A DNA stretch of 64,000 nucleotides from Nostoc carneum NIES-2107. GTDB taxonomy: Bacteria; Cyanobacteriota; Cyanobacteriia; Cyanobacteriales; Nostocaceae. The DNA lies in assembly GCA_002368155.1 (NCBI GenBank), contig AP018180.1, positions 1,707,947 through 1,771,946 on the forward strand. The letters run 5' to 3'. The notes beneath the pieces are model-generated. The model was not told where the DNA came from. It searched no databases and was given only the letters and a program-made list of their open reading frames with translations. Each line of letters opens with the position of its first letter. The first letter of the stretch is position 1. Of this stretch, positions 45,458 to 55,101 are shown one piece after another. The position numbers were made by a program, and so were the translations under genes.

Positions 45458-45640
45458 ATGATTAATCGCTTTGTGAATCTCGTTTTTATCGATTCCTTTG
45501 CCCTAGCAATTAACGTGACACTTGGTACATTACTTCGCACTAAAATCTGTAACTATTCATGGGATGGAGTTGTAGATAATGATTTGTCAACATTAGAAAG
45601 TAGCAACAGTTCTTGTAATGACTCCTCATCGGTAAATTAA
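45458..45640 (+). CDS. Doubtful small ORF
   Basis: A 60-residue ORF (MINRFVNLVFIDSFALAINV at the start) has AGAGGG five bases before its ATG and a hydrophobic N-terminal half with a Ser/Asn-rich end. No family is recognised and it sits in repeat-rich DNA, so it may not be expressed. Confidence 0.25.
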   Translation: MINRFVNLVFIDSFALAINVTLGTLLRTKICNYSWDGVVDNDLSTLESSNSSCNDSSSVN

Positions 45641-45859
45641 TTACAAATTCACTACCACCACAAAATGTATAATTCATCGCCAAAAAACATTACTAAATCT
45701 AATCTAGTGACTTGATCCCCCTAAATCCACGCCACTTGCTACAACGGGGGGAACCCCCGCAACGCAGTGGCTCCCCTTAAAAAGGGGACTTTGATTCTTT
45801 TCCCCCCTTTATTAAGCTAGGGGGGATAGAATTATATACGGCTCCATAAAAAATTGGTA
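45641..45859. repeat. Repeat-derived intergenic DNA
   Basis: It contains GATCCCCCTAAATCC, a run of CCCCTTAAAAAGGGGACTTT and AGCTAGGGGGG, the kind of dispersed repeat common in Nostocales. It abuts the truncated 3' end of the phytochrome-like gene. Confidence 0.6.
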
Positions 45860-48112
45860 TTACACATTTTCATGATGATTTACACTTTTCATTGATGCTA
45901 AATCTGAGTAAGAAAAATTACGTAGAGATAACATCATGGAATTAATGCGTTCAGCTTGTAGCTTCATTGATAATAAGATTTTAGGTAGGTGATTAGTCAA
46001 AAAATCCAAATTGATTGTCTCTGTCTGATAACAAATTTCCCCAGTAGGGTGAGGGTAATACAACTGGTAAAGACGTATCAGTTCTAGCAGTTGATGAGTG
46101 TAGTCACTGAGATCAGAAAGTTGAGCATAGATGAAATTCACAGGGTTTCTGATTTCTTGTGCTACACCTAATGCCCATAGCCCTAAGCTAGACATTTTTT
46201 CGCTTTTAATTAGTTGTGCTTGTGTTTGTTGGATTTGCTGTAGGGCTTGTACTAACTCTTCGGCTTGGGCTTTTGCAGCAGCTTCTGCTGTGCGACTGCT
46301 TTCATATAATTGTGCTTGTTGAATGGCAAGTACTGCTTCATCTGCAAGATGTTGCATTAAATCCATTTCCTCATCTTGCCAATTTCTGGGAGCAAAACAT
46401 TCATGGGCAATAATTAACCCCCATAATTGGTTACTCATCGTAATTGGTACAATCAGATTTGCTTTAATCTGTAGGCTTTGTAAAAACTCTCGATGACAAG
46501 AAGCTATATCTTCAGAAGCTACATTGTTGATTGCTCTAACTCTTCCTCTGACATAAAGACGAGCATAGTCATCAGGAAAGCATTCTAACGGTGTTTTCAT
46601 CCCCAAAATAGAACGCAAGTTATTATCTGCATCTTCAACAATGACTTCACCTTCTAATTTCTCGAGAATCTTGTAAATTAATACCCTATCTGTTTTCAGC
46701 AGTTTCCGCACTTCCCGCACAATAGTTTGCAAGGTGAGCTTATAGTCCAAATTACTACGTATTTGATTGGCAACTTGCTTAACTACTCTAGTCAGTTCTA
46801 AAGATTTTTGCAGTTGGGCTGTGCGTTCTTCTACTAAACTTTCTAGATTCTCATTTATAGCTTGTACCTGTTGGTACATTTGCTGTTGTTGAATAGCGAT
46901 CGCAAATTGATCTGCTAAGGCTTGCACTAAAGTAATTTCTTCTGGCTTCCATTGGGGTGCTTGTCCTTTTCTTTGCTCTAGCCAAGCTGCAAATGAAAGT
47001 TGGGGTAGCCTTTGTTGCTCATTAGTGTCGCGGTGTCCCGCCCACATGATTTCTATTTCTACTTCTTTGCGGAAAATGCTTAAAACCCCGACAAAATTTT
47101 GACGGTAATATAAGGGAATTACTAGCATCCCCCGAATCTGAGTAGATTGGAACGCAGGAGCTAACTGTTCCCAGTGCGGTTCTTTATGTAAGTCGGTAAT
47201 TGCCCAAATATTTCCGGTTCTGCTCTCATTCATCCAATCTTGCCAGAGGGGATGCTCTTCCATGACAGGACTAGCTGATTCATCTGTGAGCGTTGGTTGC
47301 TCACCGCTGGTATATAACTCTTTAGTTGGTTCTATATAAATTCTGCCACCTATACCACCCAAAGTATTAATTGTTGCTTCTAGCGCCGTTCGCAATTGAA
47401 TTGTGGGCTGGGAATGTAACAGATTGGTAATTTGATTAATCACAGCTTCTCGCTGTTGTTCTGCACGAGCTTGACTGAGTAGGGAACTGTGAGCGATCGC
47501 AACTGATATTTGATCGGCAGCTTGCTGTACTATTTGTAGTTCCTGCTTCACATCTGCCCTCGGTGTACTATGATGTGATACCAACAATCCCCACAGGCGA
47601 GGTCTGGCAGACTGCTCTTGGGGATCATGCTGTAAAATTGGTACTACTAAGGAAGATTGCACACCCATTGCTGTTAAATATTGAATATGGCAAGGGTCTA
47701 CCGCGCGATAATAGATATTTTCACTTCTTAAAGATTTACCAGTGTCGGGACTATCTAGGGGCGATAGCCCAATCCGCCCATTGACTACATTCACAATTGA
47801 ACGCTGCCGCGCTTTGAGAAACATATCTCGTGCTTCTTGGGGAATGTCCCCTGCGGGGAAATGCAAACCTAACAGTGATGGGAGACGCTGTTGATGTATA
47901 GATTCAGCAACGACTTCACCACTGCCGTCGCTATCAAATCTATACACCATTACCCGATCTGTGCCCAGAAAGGAACGAATTTCTGCAACACTGGTATTTA
48001 ATATGTCTTTAAGTTCCAGTGATTGCCTAATTCTAGCGGTTATGCGATATAGTAATCCTTCTTCGCCTGTTCCTGCTGCCAAGTCCTGTGAGTACTCAGT
48101 CACTGCTGTCAT
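45860..48112 (-). CDS. Phytochrome-like multi-GAF protein with degenerate, truncated transmitter
   Basis: The 750 residues hold three GAF domains. GAF1 (about 10-210) is phytochrome/cyanobacteriochrome-like with RVMVYRFDSDGSGEVVAESI and Cys141 in DPCHIQYL, the canonical bilin-attachment site. GAF2 (about 225-420) lacks such a Cys. GAF3 (about 450-600) has Cys539 in ASCHREFL, also at the bilin position. After a coiled coil, the HisKA-like part reads GLWALGVAQEIRNPVNFI: Gln652 stands where related kinases have the phosphorylated His (GVAHEINNP). The protein stops after MKSVNHHENV, where an HATPase domain would begin. It cannot be a normal histidine kinase; it may act as a photosensory partner or be decaying. 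There is no linked regulator. Confidence 0.85.
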   Translation of the reverse strand: MTAVTEYSQDLAAGTGEEGLLYRITARIRQSLELKDILNTSVAEIRSFLGTDRVMVYRFDSDGSGEVVAESIHQQRLPSLLGLHFPAGDIPQEARDMFLKARQRSIVNVVNGRIGLSPLDSPDTGKSLRSENIYYRAVDPCHIQYLTAMGVQSSLVVPILQHDPQEQSARPRLWGLLVSHHSTPRADVKQELQIVQQAADQISVAIAHSSLLSQARAEQQREAVINQITNLLHSQPTIQLRTALEATINTLGGIGGRIYIEPTKELYTSGEQPTLTDESASPVMEEHPLWQDWMNESRTGNIWAITDLHKEPHWEQLAPAFQSTQIRGMLVIPLYYRQNFVGVLSIFRKEVEIEIMWAGHRDTNEQQRLPQLSFAAWLEQRKGQAPQWKPEEITLVQALADQFAIAIQQQQMYQQVQAINENLESLVEERTAQLQKSLELTRVVKQVANQIRSNLDYKLTLQTIVREVRKLLKTDRVLIYKILEKLEGEVIVEDADNNLRSILGMKTPLECFPDDYARLYVRGRVRAINNVASEDIASCHREFLQSLQIKANLIVPITMSNQLWGLIIAHECFAPRNWQDEEMDLMQHLADEAVLAIQQAQLYESSRTAEAAAKAQAEELVQALQQIQQTQAQLIKSEKMSSLGLWALGVAQEIRNPVNFIYAQLSDLSDYTHQLLELIRLYQLYYPHPTGEICYQTETINLDFLTNHLPKILLSMKLQAERINSMMLSLRNFSYSDLASMKSVNHHENV

Positions 48113-48490
48113 GTATTTCTACGTAGGTATAATGTATAAGTACGTAGACACCCCCTGATGTTGACCAATGAAAAAGCCTACTAATCCGTTGGATCGTAAT
48201 TAGCTGCTTTGCGTAATTTTGCACGCTATTTGCACATTATAAAAATTTATCAGTTTTAATCACTTCATTACTACAACATTTCCTTTATTCAGTATTGTTG
48301 CGGTTTATGAAGTAAAAAACTGTGCCAATTCTACTTATTTATACCCATTATCGAACTATGGTAGCAGATCTTCCTGTATCTAATGGCTGAAATATGAATA
48401 GGGATATTTTTTATCAGTAATTACCTCACCTGATATTTAGCTCCTCTTTCAGAGGCTTGCAACTAAAAAAATATGCGATCGCTTGATTGC

Positions 48491-48520
48491 CGTAGAGACG
48501 CGATTAATCGCGTCTCTACG
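48491..48520. repeat. Perfect 30-base palindrome
   Basis: CGTAGAGACGCGATT is followed by its exact complement. A partly duplicated relative lies at 49941-49988. It is downstream of rsgA and may terminate it. The rest of the 457-base gap (48113-48569) is A+T-rich and shows no gene. Confidence 0.75.
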
Positions 48521-48569
48521 GGTTGGGGGAGGATAATTTATTTTCTGGAAATCCCCCTGCTATTCAGCA

Positions 48570-49631
48570 TTAACCTTTGTGATGATTCCGCATAGCTTTA
48601 TGGATTTTCTTCCAGCGTTCTTTCTCGGCTAATTGCGCCCGTTGGTCTTGTTTGCGGGCAAGATAGTTCAGTTCTTTTTGCAATTTTTGGTAGCTGAGAA
48701 ATCTGGAATAATCAAGTTTTCCCTCAAGTAATGCTTGTTGCACGGCACAATCGGGTTCGTTGTTGTGTTGGCAATTACGAAAACGGCATTCTGCGGCTAA
48801 AATTTCGATGTCTGCAAAGGTTCCTTGTAAGCTTTCATCACCTGCCCAGATTTGAATTTCTCGCATCCCTGGAGTATCGATAATTAAGCCACCTGTTGGC
48901 AGTAAGATTAATTCTCGATTTGTCGTTGTGTGTCTACCTCTGTCATCACCGCGGCGCACTGATTGTACGGCTTGCACTGATGCACCTTTAAGTTGGTTGG
49001 TCAGAGTAGATTTACCTACACCAGAAGACCCTAATAAAGCCACTGTTTGTCCTGGTTGAAGATAAGTTTTCAAGGCCTCTAATCCTTGATTATTGGTGGC
49101 ACTCAATGCCAAAATTGGTACCCCAAGGGCAATATCTTCGACTTCAGATATATACTCATCTAAAGAGTTGCACAGGTCGGCTTTATTTAAAACTATGACG
49201 GGATTTGCGCCACTTTCCCAAGCCAGAATCAGATAGCGCTCAATTCTTCTGGGGTTAAAGTCGCCATCAAGTCCACACACCAAGAACACCGTATCAATGT
49301 TAGCTGCAACAATTTGTTCTTGAGTTTTACTACCAACGGTTTTTCGGGAAAACTTGCTTCTTCTCGGCAAAATTCCGTGAATACTTGCGCTTCCCTCTGA
49401 CTCTCTCGCCTGAATAATTACCCAATCGCCAACAGCAGGAAAATCTTGCGTTTGGGTAGCTTGATGTCGCAGTTTACCTGTAACTTCGGCGGTGAGTTCT
49501 CCCTGTTCGCCATAAACGATGTAAGTATTTCTGTATTCAATAGCAACCCTCGCAACGCTAAAACCTTGTTGGCGATAGGGTGCAAAACTGTGAGTAAAAA
49601 AGTCACTCCAGCCTAAAAAATCCAAATTCAT
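48570..49631 (-). CDS. rsgA: Ribosome small-subunit-dependent GTPase A
   Basis: RsgA is a circularly permuted GTPase that checks and matures the 30S subunit. The 353 residues show an OB-fold N-terminus, then G4 VLNKADL, G5 ALSATN, G1 [16 protein letters not shown], the switch [10 protein letters not shown] with G3 DTPGMRE, and the zinc finger [14 protein letters not shown]. It stands alone between palindromic repeats. Confidence 0.96.
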   Translation of the reverse strand: MNLDFLGWSDFFTHSFAPYRQQGFSVARVAIEYRNTYIVYGEQGELTAEVTGKLRHQATQTQDFPAVGDWVIIQARESEGSASIHGILPRRSKFSRKTVGSKTQEQIVAANIDTVFLVCGLDGDFNPRRIERYLILAWESGANPVIVLNKADLCNSLDEYISEVEDIALGVPILALSATNNQGLEALKTYLQPGQTVALLGSSGVGKSTLTNQLKGASVQAVQSVRRGDDRGRHTTTNRELILLPTGGLIIDTPGMREIQIWAGDESLQGTFADIEILAAECRFRNCQHNNEPDCAVQQALLEGKLDYSRFLSYQKLQKELNYLARKQDQRAQLAEKERWKKIHKAMRNHHKG

Positions 49632-50004
49632 TGAAGTTTCCTCGATGTGTGCTGCTTGCTATACACAAGGCGCACAGAGGCGGACACTTTTTTCGATGAA
49701 TTTCTCTAGTGTCTGTAAATTCCAGTATCATTCCTGTAAATGGAGGACTGAACGAAAATCTCTGCGCCTTGTTGTGGTTGAGTTTGTGAAGAGAACCCGG
49801 ACGGCTGGCAATTCATTCATGATTCTTCCTCTCTGATGTACTACAAGAATAATCTACACTACTACATTATCTCATTTCGGCAAATCCCTAACTTACAAAT
49901 ACTGGGTGAGTTAAGAATTTTGCTTCATAATTTTGGAGTTGTAGAGACGCGATTAATCGCGTCTTTCCAGATTAATCGCGTCTCTACAGGATTTAAAAAC
50001 TAGC
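49632..50004. repeat. Gap with relative of the GTAGAGACGCG palindrome
   Basis: Bases 49941-49988 hold GTAGAGACGCGATTAATCGC followed by a second ATTAATCGCGTCTCTAC, a duplicated half of the palindrome at 48491. It may terminate the secreted-protein gene. The remainder contains only a weak ORF without a convincing start. Confidence 0.6.
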
Positions 50005-51111
50005 TCACTTCTTGCGGCGTACATAGCTAACCCCATCAAGCCAGATGACACTTTTGGGGTCTTGGGGATCGGTAATTAAGATGCGACGCTCGCTTGAGCC
50101 ATCATCGTAATTAATGTATAGCATCAGCCCTTCAACGCGATAGCGACCGCGCTCATTAGGTGCTATGCTGCCGGTAGCAAAAGAGTCGTTACTGGCACCA
50201 GCACCTTGACCACGCACGACTCGGCCATCGGGCGAAAAGCTATATTGCTGCCAAGCTACAACTGACTGGCTACCTCCAATCGCAATGTTACCTGTGCCAG
50301 AAAGTGAGCGGAATAATCCGTTAAGCTTAAAGTTATTCGGCAATTTCGGATATGTCTTTGAGAAAGGTAGTGCCTCCCAGCCATCCTTGTTTGCCAGTTC
50401 TATTTTGCCACCCTGACTGCGCCAACGCGTCCATTCGTCTGGTTTGGCGCGTTTGTGAGCTGCAATCCCACCCCTAAAGGAAAGCCCTTCGACGTTGGTG
50501 AGCGCATCACCGTTGCGAAACAGCACAACAGGATAGATATCAGTAGTTAAGAAGCCACCAATACCCATTACTGTACGTGAATTGAAACCAAAGCTGTCAA
50601 TCTGCTTCACAAGTTCGTTGTCTGCTGAGGAAGTAACAGGCTCCGGTTTTTTGGCAGCAGGCTGTTCTGCCTTTTTGGGTGTTTTGGGTGGCTTACTTAC
50701 TGGCGAGAGCAGTTGTGGCGATACTTTGGCAAATTGAGCATCGGGCATTCGAGACACCGAAAGCGCTACAGAGCAAGGATTGATATTGGCGTTTTGACTG
50801 GTGATTTGTTTGGTAATTATAGACAGAGCTTGATCGAGTTGTTGCTTTTGGGTGGGGTGCCGCTCGAGTTCAGGTAAGCGGGCGCGGATTTGAGCGACAC
50901 CGTTGGTAGTTTCCCACGCTTCGACTTTAGCAGCATCGCTAGCGGTGAAGCCACTACCCTGCTTGCATTCGGTGGCGAAGTAATCGAATGCCATCACAGT
51001 CAGCGCGGCTTTCATAAATGGCTCACTTGTGACATCAGTATCTTGCGCGTAGGCACTCTGCATCGCAGCTAGTGACATCACCAGAGTCATTGCCATAGCA
51101 TTTACTCGCAT
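50005..51111 (-). CDS. Secreted protein of unknown function
   Basis: The ATG at 51111 with GGAAG upstream gives 368 residues; the frame extends to 51174. Residues 1-23 (MRVNAMAMTLVMSLAAMQSA, then YAQ) look like a signal peptide cut after AYA-Q. A helical part (to about 130) is followed by a Pro/Lys-rich linker (SKPPKTPKKAEQPAAKKPE) and a beta-rich domain with RTVMGIGGFLTTDIYPVVLF, YSFSPDGRVVRGQGAGASND, RYRVEGLMLYINYDDGSSER and IWLDGVSYVRRKK. No family is recognised. The composition, with a proteobacterial-looking signal peptide, differs somewhat from the neighbours and could reflect transfer. Confidence 0.75.
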   Translation of the reverse strand: MRVNAMAMTLVMSLAAMQSAYAQDTDVTSEPFMKAALTVMAFDYFATECKQGSGFTASDAAKVEAWETTNGVAQIRARLPELERHPTQKQQLDQALSIITKQITSQNANINPCSVALSVSRMPDAQFAKVSPQLLSPVSKPPKTPKKAEQPAAKKPEPVTSSADNELVKQIDSFGFNSRTVMGIGGFLTTDIYPVVLFRNGDALTNVEGLSFRGGIAAHKRAKPDEWTRWRSQGGKIELANKDGWEALPFSKTYPKLPNNFKLNGLFRSLSGTGNIAIGGSQSVVAWQQYSFSPDGRVVRGQGAGASNDSFATGSIAPNERGRYRVEGLMLYINYDDGSSERRILITDPQDPKSVIWLDGVSYVRRKK

Positions 51112-51279
51112 AAAAACTTCCGTATCCTCACTTAACGGTTTAATTGAACGGCAGTAGATATGTTTAGCACCCATAAGTGCAAATTATCTCTGTTTTTTCC
51201 ACTCTCATGAACCGTTATGCCGCGATCGCTTAACAATTATTTATCCTCTTGGCTGTAATTGTTGCATCTCAGGATAGCT

Positions 51280-51443
51280 AGATTGTGAGCGGTGCGATAG
51301 CCTTCGGCATAGCTTCGCTTACCGCGGGGATTTGTCCACCTTGTTCTTGAGGCCAAGTTCTTGGCTGACGAATCAGCATATATCCATCCCTGGCAGAGCA
51401 ATATCACACACCAGAATATCTGGTTGAGCTTGTTTTAAGATTG
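51280..51443 (-). pseudogene. Remnant of a response-regulator receiver
   Basis: On the minus strand the reading LTILKQAQPDILVCDIALPG, then MD, is clearly the phospho-acceptor region of a receiver domain. A frameshift follows, and in another frame YMLIRQPR continues the expected helix. The ends have decayed, and the fragment abuts repeat family 2. Confidence 0.65.
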
Positions 51444-51444
51444 T

Positions 51445-51590
51445 TAAGCTGATACGCGCCTAAATCAAATATTCTGGCGTTAGGACTGTCAAGGGTCAAG
51501 AGTCCAGGGTCAAGGGCTAGCTTGGACTTTGGACTCTTGACTTTTGACAACCTGAGTGCGAAATATACAATTTAAATGCGTAACAGCTTA
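51445..51590. repeat. MITE-like repeat family 2, copy B
   Basis: About 146 bases with ends TAAGCTGATACGC and GCGTAACAGCTTA, closely matching the copy at 45135, including ATTCTGGCGTTAGG and the GGGTCAAGAGTCCAGGGTCA core. Confidence 0.8.
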
Positions 51591-51632
51591 ATGCTTCATT
51601 GGCGGATGCGGCGGCTGTAACTTCTGCGCCAT

Positions 51633-51730
51633 ATTACCCCAAATTGAAGAAAGAATGCGACAGATTGTAGGGGCACGGCATTGCCCTCTAGCATATATTG
51701 ATGTGTCGTTAACATTATTTGAATTGGTAT
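51633..51730. repeat. MITE-like repeat family 1, copy D
   Basis: The copy has GAAAGAATGCGACAGATTG and CCCTCTAGCATATATTGAT, ends with GAATTGGTAT, and has lost a few bases of the core inverted repeat. Confidence 0.8.
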
Positions 51731-52883
51731 TAGTTATATCTGTTGTCAAATCGAGTTCTGGAGGGTGGAAAATGCTACCATCTTCTAAATAAAATTTATG
51801 TATTTGTAGAGCAAAATGCAATACTTTTAAGTAAAATTTGTGCTACAAAACCAAAACTATCAAGTTAAAGTATGAACTGGTAACCGATTAAGTACGACGC
51901 AATTTTAAGAGCTTTATCAAAGTTGCAGAACCGCATCTATATCTCAGTATTGGTCATATTTTACAAGGAATTGAAAATTTCGGTTTTATTTATTACCCTG
52001 ATAAACAACCATTTTGCTACAGCCAATTAATGCAGCAGATTTACCACAACATTATTGGTAAACCTGCGATGAAAGAAGCTATACTTGTCCACAAAGTAAA
52101 GCGTTCAAGATTTCCTTCATCCAGCGCCAGACTCATTTGCTTCAGTGATGATAATAATGCTACTAATAGCACAAGGAAGAATGCAAAATATCTTAAAATA
52201 ACCATACTCTGCGCTACTTATTTTAAAAGTAAACCTAGTAAGTTTTTAACAGTATATTTCACACTTTTTTGTTGCCTATTTAGCGTTTTACGGGCTAAAA
52301 TTTTGAATTCAGCAATCCGTACAGGGGTTGACTTCTCATTAGGGATTGAAGCAGCAGTTTAAAATGCCAATTACCATGCCCCAAGGTAAAATTTTATTAC
52401 TCTCTATTAGTGATTTGAACGTAATTAAGTAGTTAGCAATTGAGGTGATATTTGCCCCTTAAAATTTGAAATTTTATTTACTTCGTATTAGAGGTAGAAA
52501 TGCAGGATTACTGCAAACAGATCCGAAAGCGGATTAACTATTATTGTTGAGTTCATAGAACTGAGATAAGTAGGGAAGCATAATTATTTGTAGGATGGGT
52601 TAGCGATAGCGTAACCCATGCGGGTGTTGGGTTACCCTACGGGAAGCCGCTGCGCGTCTACGTTCCTCAACCCAACCTACGTCCATCTTATATTTAATTC
52701 CCACCAGCTACTTAAAGTGAGGAGTTTCTGTTTTACGCGATCGCGCATTGGTTCAGGTGATACAATTACACATTCGTCCCAATAACGTGCAACTTCTCTA
52801 ATCAGCTAAAACTCATTGAAAACTCGCCGCACCACTTGACGCACATCTCCAATGATTTCGTCTTCTAAGTCATCATCCCTACG
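51731..52883. other. Decaying DNA without an intact gene
   Basis: Around 51900-52080 one frame gives a protein-like stretch (FIKVAEPHLYLSIGHILQGI, then NFGFIYYPDKQPFCYSQLMQ), followed by a weak ORF to 52362, but there is no convincing start or family; it is probably a gene remnant. A larger palindromic repeat of the GTAGGATGGGTTAG type fills 52590-52681. Confidence 0.5.
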
Positions 52884-53207
52884 TTGGTAAGACCTGTACG
52901 GGAACTAGATGGCATGACAACGGTAGAAACCCGTTATTTTATTAGTAGCCTGGAGGATAATGCCCAAAATTTTGCTAATTCTATTCGCAGCCATTGTGTA
53001 AGGGAAAATTCGCTACATTGGATTTTGGATGTAGCATTAAACGAAGATGACTGTCGCATAAGAAAAGAAAACGCACTACAAAATTTTCCAAAAACCTCGT
53101 TTTGCAGGTTTGAATATCTTGCTAAATTTTGGATACTTGGTAGTAAGAATTTCGCTGTGATCGCCACTCATCAGCACAGAGATAATTTGCAACTTAAAAA
53201 TTACTAA
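52884..53207 (+). pseudogene. Remnant of an ISAs1-type transposase
   Basis: The frame contains TTVETRYFISSLEDNAQNFA, RSHCVRENSLHWILDVALNE and DDCRIRKENALQNF, matching the C-terminal part of ISAs1-family (H-repeat-associated) transposases. The N-terminal two thirds are absent and the sequence after ALQNF diverges, so it is a fragment. No inverted ends are seen. Confidence 0.75.
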
Positions 53208-53239
53208 CTATCTCTGTACTGAAGCTAATAATTACGGCT

Positions 53240-53467
53240 TTAAGAATCTGAATTTGGATTGCTGGTTTTTGATTCTTCACCCGGACGTTGAGTCGCAGGA
53301 GGATAAATTACACGTTCGTCAGTTCTGAGAGTCTCTGTATTAGTTACATCTTCAGGGAGAAGGTCTTCAGGGTTTAATCCTGTATCTGTGGCATCATTCA
53401 CCACTCCATTGGCATTAACATTTGGTTTGTTAGAAGTGCCTTTATGACTAGCATGACCACTAGGCAT
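53240..53467 (-). CDS. Small hydrophilic hypothetical protein
   Basis: The 75 residues are polar and probably disordered (SNKPNVNANGVVNDATDTGL, then PEDLLPEDVTNTETLRTDER). GAGAGGAAAG upstream of the ATG is a good ribosome binding site. No family is recognised. Confidence 0.65.
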   Translation of the reverse strand: MPSGHASHKGTSNKPNVNANGVVNDATDTGLNPEDLLPEDVTNTETLRTDERVIYPPATQRPGEESKTSNPNSDS

Positions 53468-53753
53468 AACTCTTTCCTCTCATTTATCGTAGTAAACACT
53501 TCAGTTTATGCTCTGGTGTTGTGGAGAATACACTATCAGAAGGCTTAGAACAGCAGGATTGTAAACAAGTCTCAGGTTATAATCAATTTGAGATAACAGG
53601 GACTAGCACGGCATCGTAAGGGCACGGCACCAGTAAGATTATTGTATATACCAGAAGATTGTGGATGCCGTGCCCCTACAGATAATTCATGTGTTGTGAA
53701 TAGGATTTTAGTTGGTATTATTTAACATTTAGCTATGGAATTAGTGGTTTATA

Positions 53754-54653
53754 TTACCATAAACTTTCATAGGTAAGTTCTAGATTTTGCCAATGAGTTT
53801 CTGCTAAAAATTCGCTAAATGTAGTCAAAAGTCCGGGAAATTCTTTCCTTAATTGCTGAACATCAGCTTGATAACCTTTGTGGCGATACCATTGAATTAA
53901 ATTGAATAGTTCTTTTTGCCAAAGTAACAAGAAAATCAAAGCGGGTGTTTCTTTATGAATAACTTTTATTCCCTGCGCTTGCGAGAAAGCCTCAGCCATT
54001 TGTTTGGGAGTTAGCACATCACCAGCTAACTCAAATTCTCGCCCGATGTACTGAGAAGGATGTTTAATTACATAAGCTGCTACACGCCCCATATCTTTAG
54101 TAGTAATTAAATGTAGCGGTTTGTCAGGCTGAATGGAAAATGGAAAAACACCTTTGAGGATAGAAGGACGCGTGTATTTTTTCCAAAACTCCTCCATAAA
54201 TAAGCAAGCACGCAACATAGTTGTAGGTAACCCAGCAGCTTTGAGAATTTGCTCAATTTTGTACTTTTGCTCGATATGGGGAATACCAGAATTTCTTTCC
54301 GCCCCACCTGCGGAATTATAAACAAAATGTGAGATATTAGCTTGTTTTGCTGCTTGTGCAACTTGTTTTGCTCTTTCCACTTCTTGGGGGTTGGCTTTGC
54401 TACTATCTCCAGATGTGGCGTGACAGTAAACAGCAGTAACTCCTGTAAAAGCGGCGGTGAGGGAGTCTGCATTATCTAAGTTAGCTTCTACTAACTCAAC
54501 TCCCGAATCATTCAATTTTGCCAGAGAAGGACGGTTAAGGTCAATTTTCCTAGTAATGGCACGCAGGTTTGTTATACCCTGTTCGAGAAAGCCTTTGACG
54601 ACATTTCCACCAGTTCCACCAGTAACGCCGATGAGCAAAATTTTATCGGACAT
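53754..54653 (-). CDS. NmrA/SDR-like NAD(P)-binding protein
   Basis: From the ATG at 54653 (frame open to 54698) the protein has 299 residues. ILLIGVTGGTGGNVVKGFLE is the Rossmann dinucleotide motif; VYCHATSGD, HFVYNSAGGAERNSGIPHIE and ELAGDVLTPKQMAEAFSQ follow the atypical-SDR/NmrA pattern. Members are NAD(P)H sensors or reductases. It is divergent from the next operon and stands alone. Confidence 0.85.
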   Translation of the reverse strand: MSDKILLIGVTGGTGGNVVKGFLEQGITNLRAITRKIDLNRPSLAKLNDSGVELVEANLDNADSLTAAFTGVTAVYCHATSGDSSKANPQEVERAKQVAQAAKQANISHFVYNSAGGAERNSGIPHIEQKYKIEQILKAAGLPTTMLRACLFMEEFWKKYTRPSILKGVFPFSIQPDKPLHLITTKDMGRVAAYVIKHPSQYIGREFELAGDVLTPKQMAEAFSQAQGIKVIHKETPALIFLLLWQKELFNLIQWYRHKGYQADVQQLRKEFPGLLTTFSEFLAETHWQNLELTYESLW

Positions 54654-55101
54654 AGAGTTACTATTTAAAAAATCTGCCTGATGTAGAAGTTGTAACAAAT
54701 ATTCAAGAGTTACTGTTCAATCTTGAGTCGGTAATTGCTGTACACATAATGGCAGATATTAATAGAGCCAAAATATTTCAAAAACTGGCCACAGAAATAT
54801 TTTTTATTCTCATCAGTGGTAGATTAGTTAAACCAAAAATGAGTAACGTCATGTTCTCCCAATTTGGAATCAGAAATTTAGTCATGATAATCGACTGCAA
54901 GAAATTATTAGCCTGGCAGAAAAGGTAATTTCTGGGGATGTTAGTCAAGCTTTTGCAAGAAGATAATTATTTCTTTACCTGAAGCTTCTTAAATGAAAAA
55001 TGTTGCAGAAAGGTTAATTCCAGCGAGATTTTCTCAGACATTGCTTTTACCTAGAGTTCTACGCTTAAATTAAGTGTATCGAAAGGCAGCAAAGACAAAT
55101 C
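54654..55101. other. Promoter gap of the RCCR-like operon
   Basis: This A+T-rich stretch of 448 bases separates divergent genes. A short reading around 54890-54960 (RLQEIISLAEKVISGDVSQA) looks protein-like but is closed by stops, so it is probably a remnant. No repeat or RNA gene is seen. Confidence 0.45.

Noticed and set aside
49645-49836. ORF of 63 codons divergent from rsgA
   Set aside because: No ribosome binding site, a Cys-rich unconvincing start and no recognisable family.
53560-53715. Possible sixth copy of repeat family 1
   Set aside because: It shares only GGGCACGGCA and GTTGGTATTA-like pieces; core and left end do not align, so it is a different GGCACGGCAT palindromic repeat.
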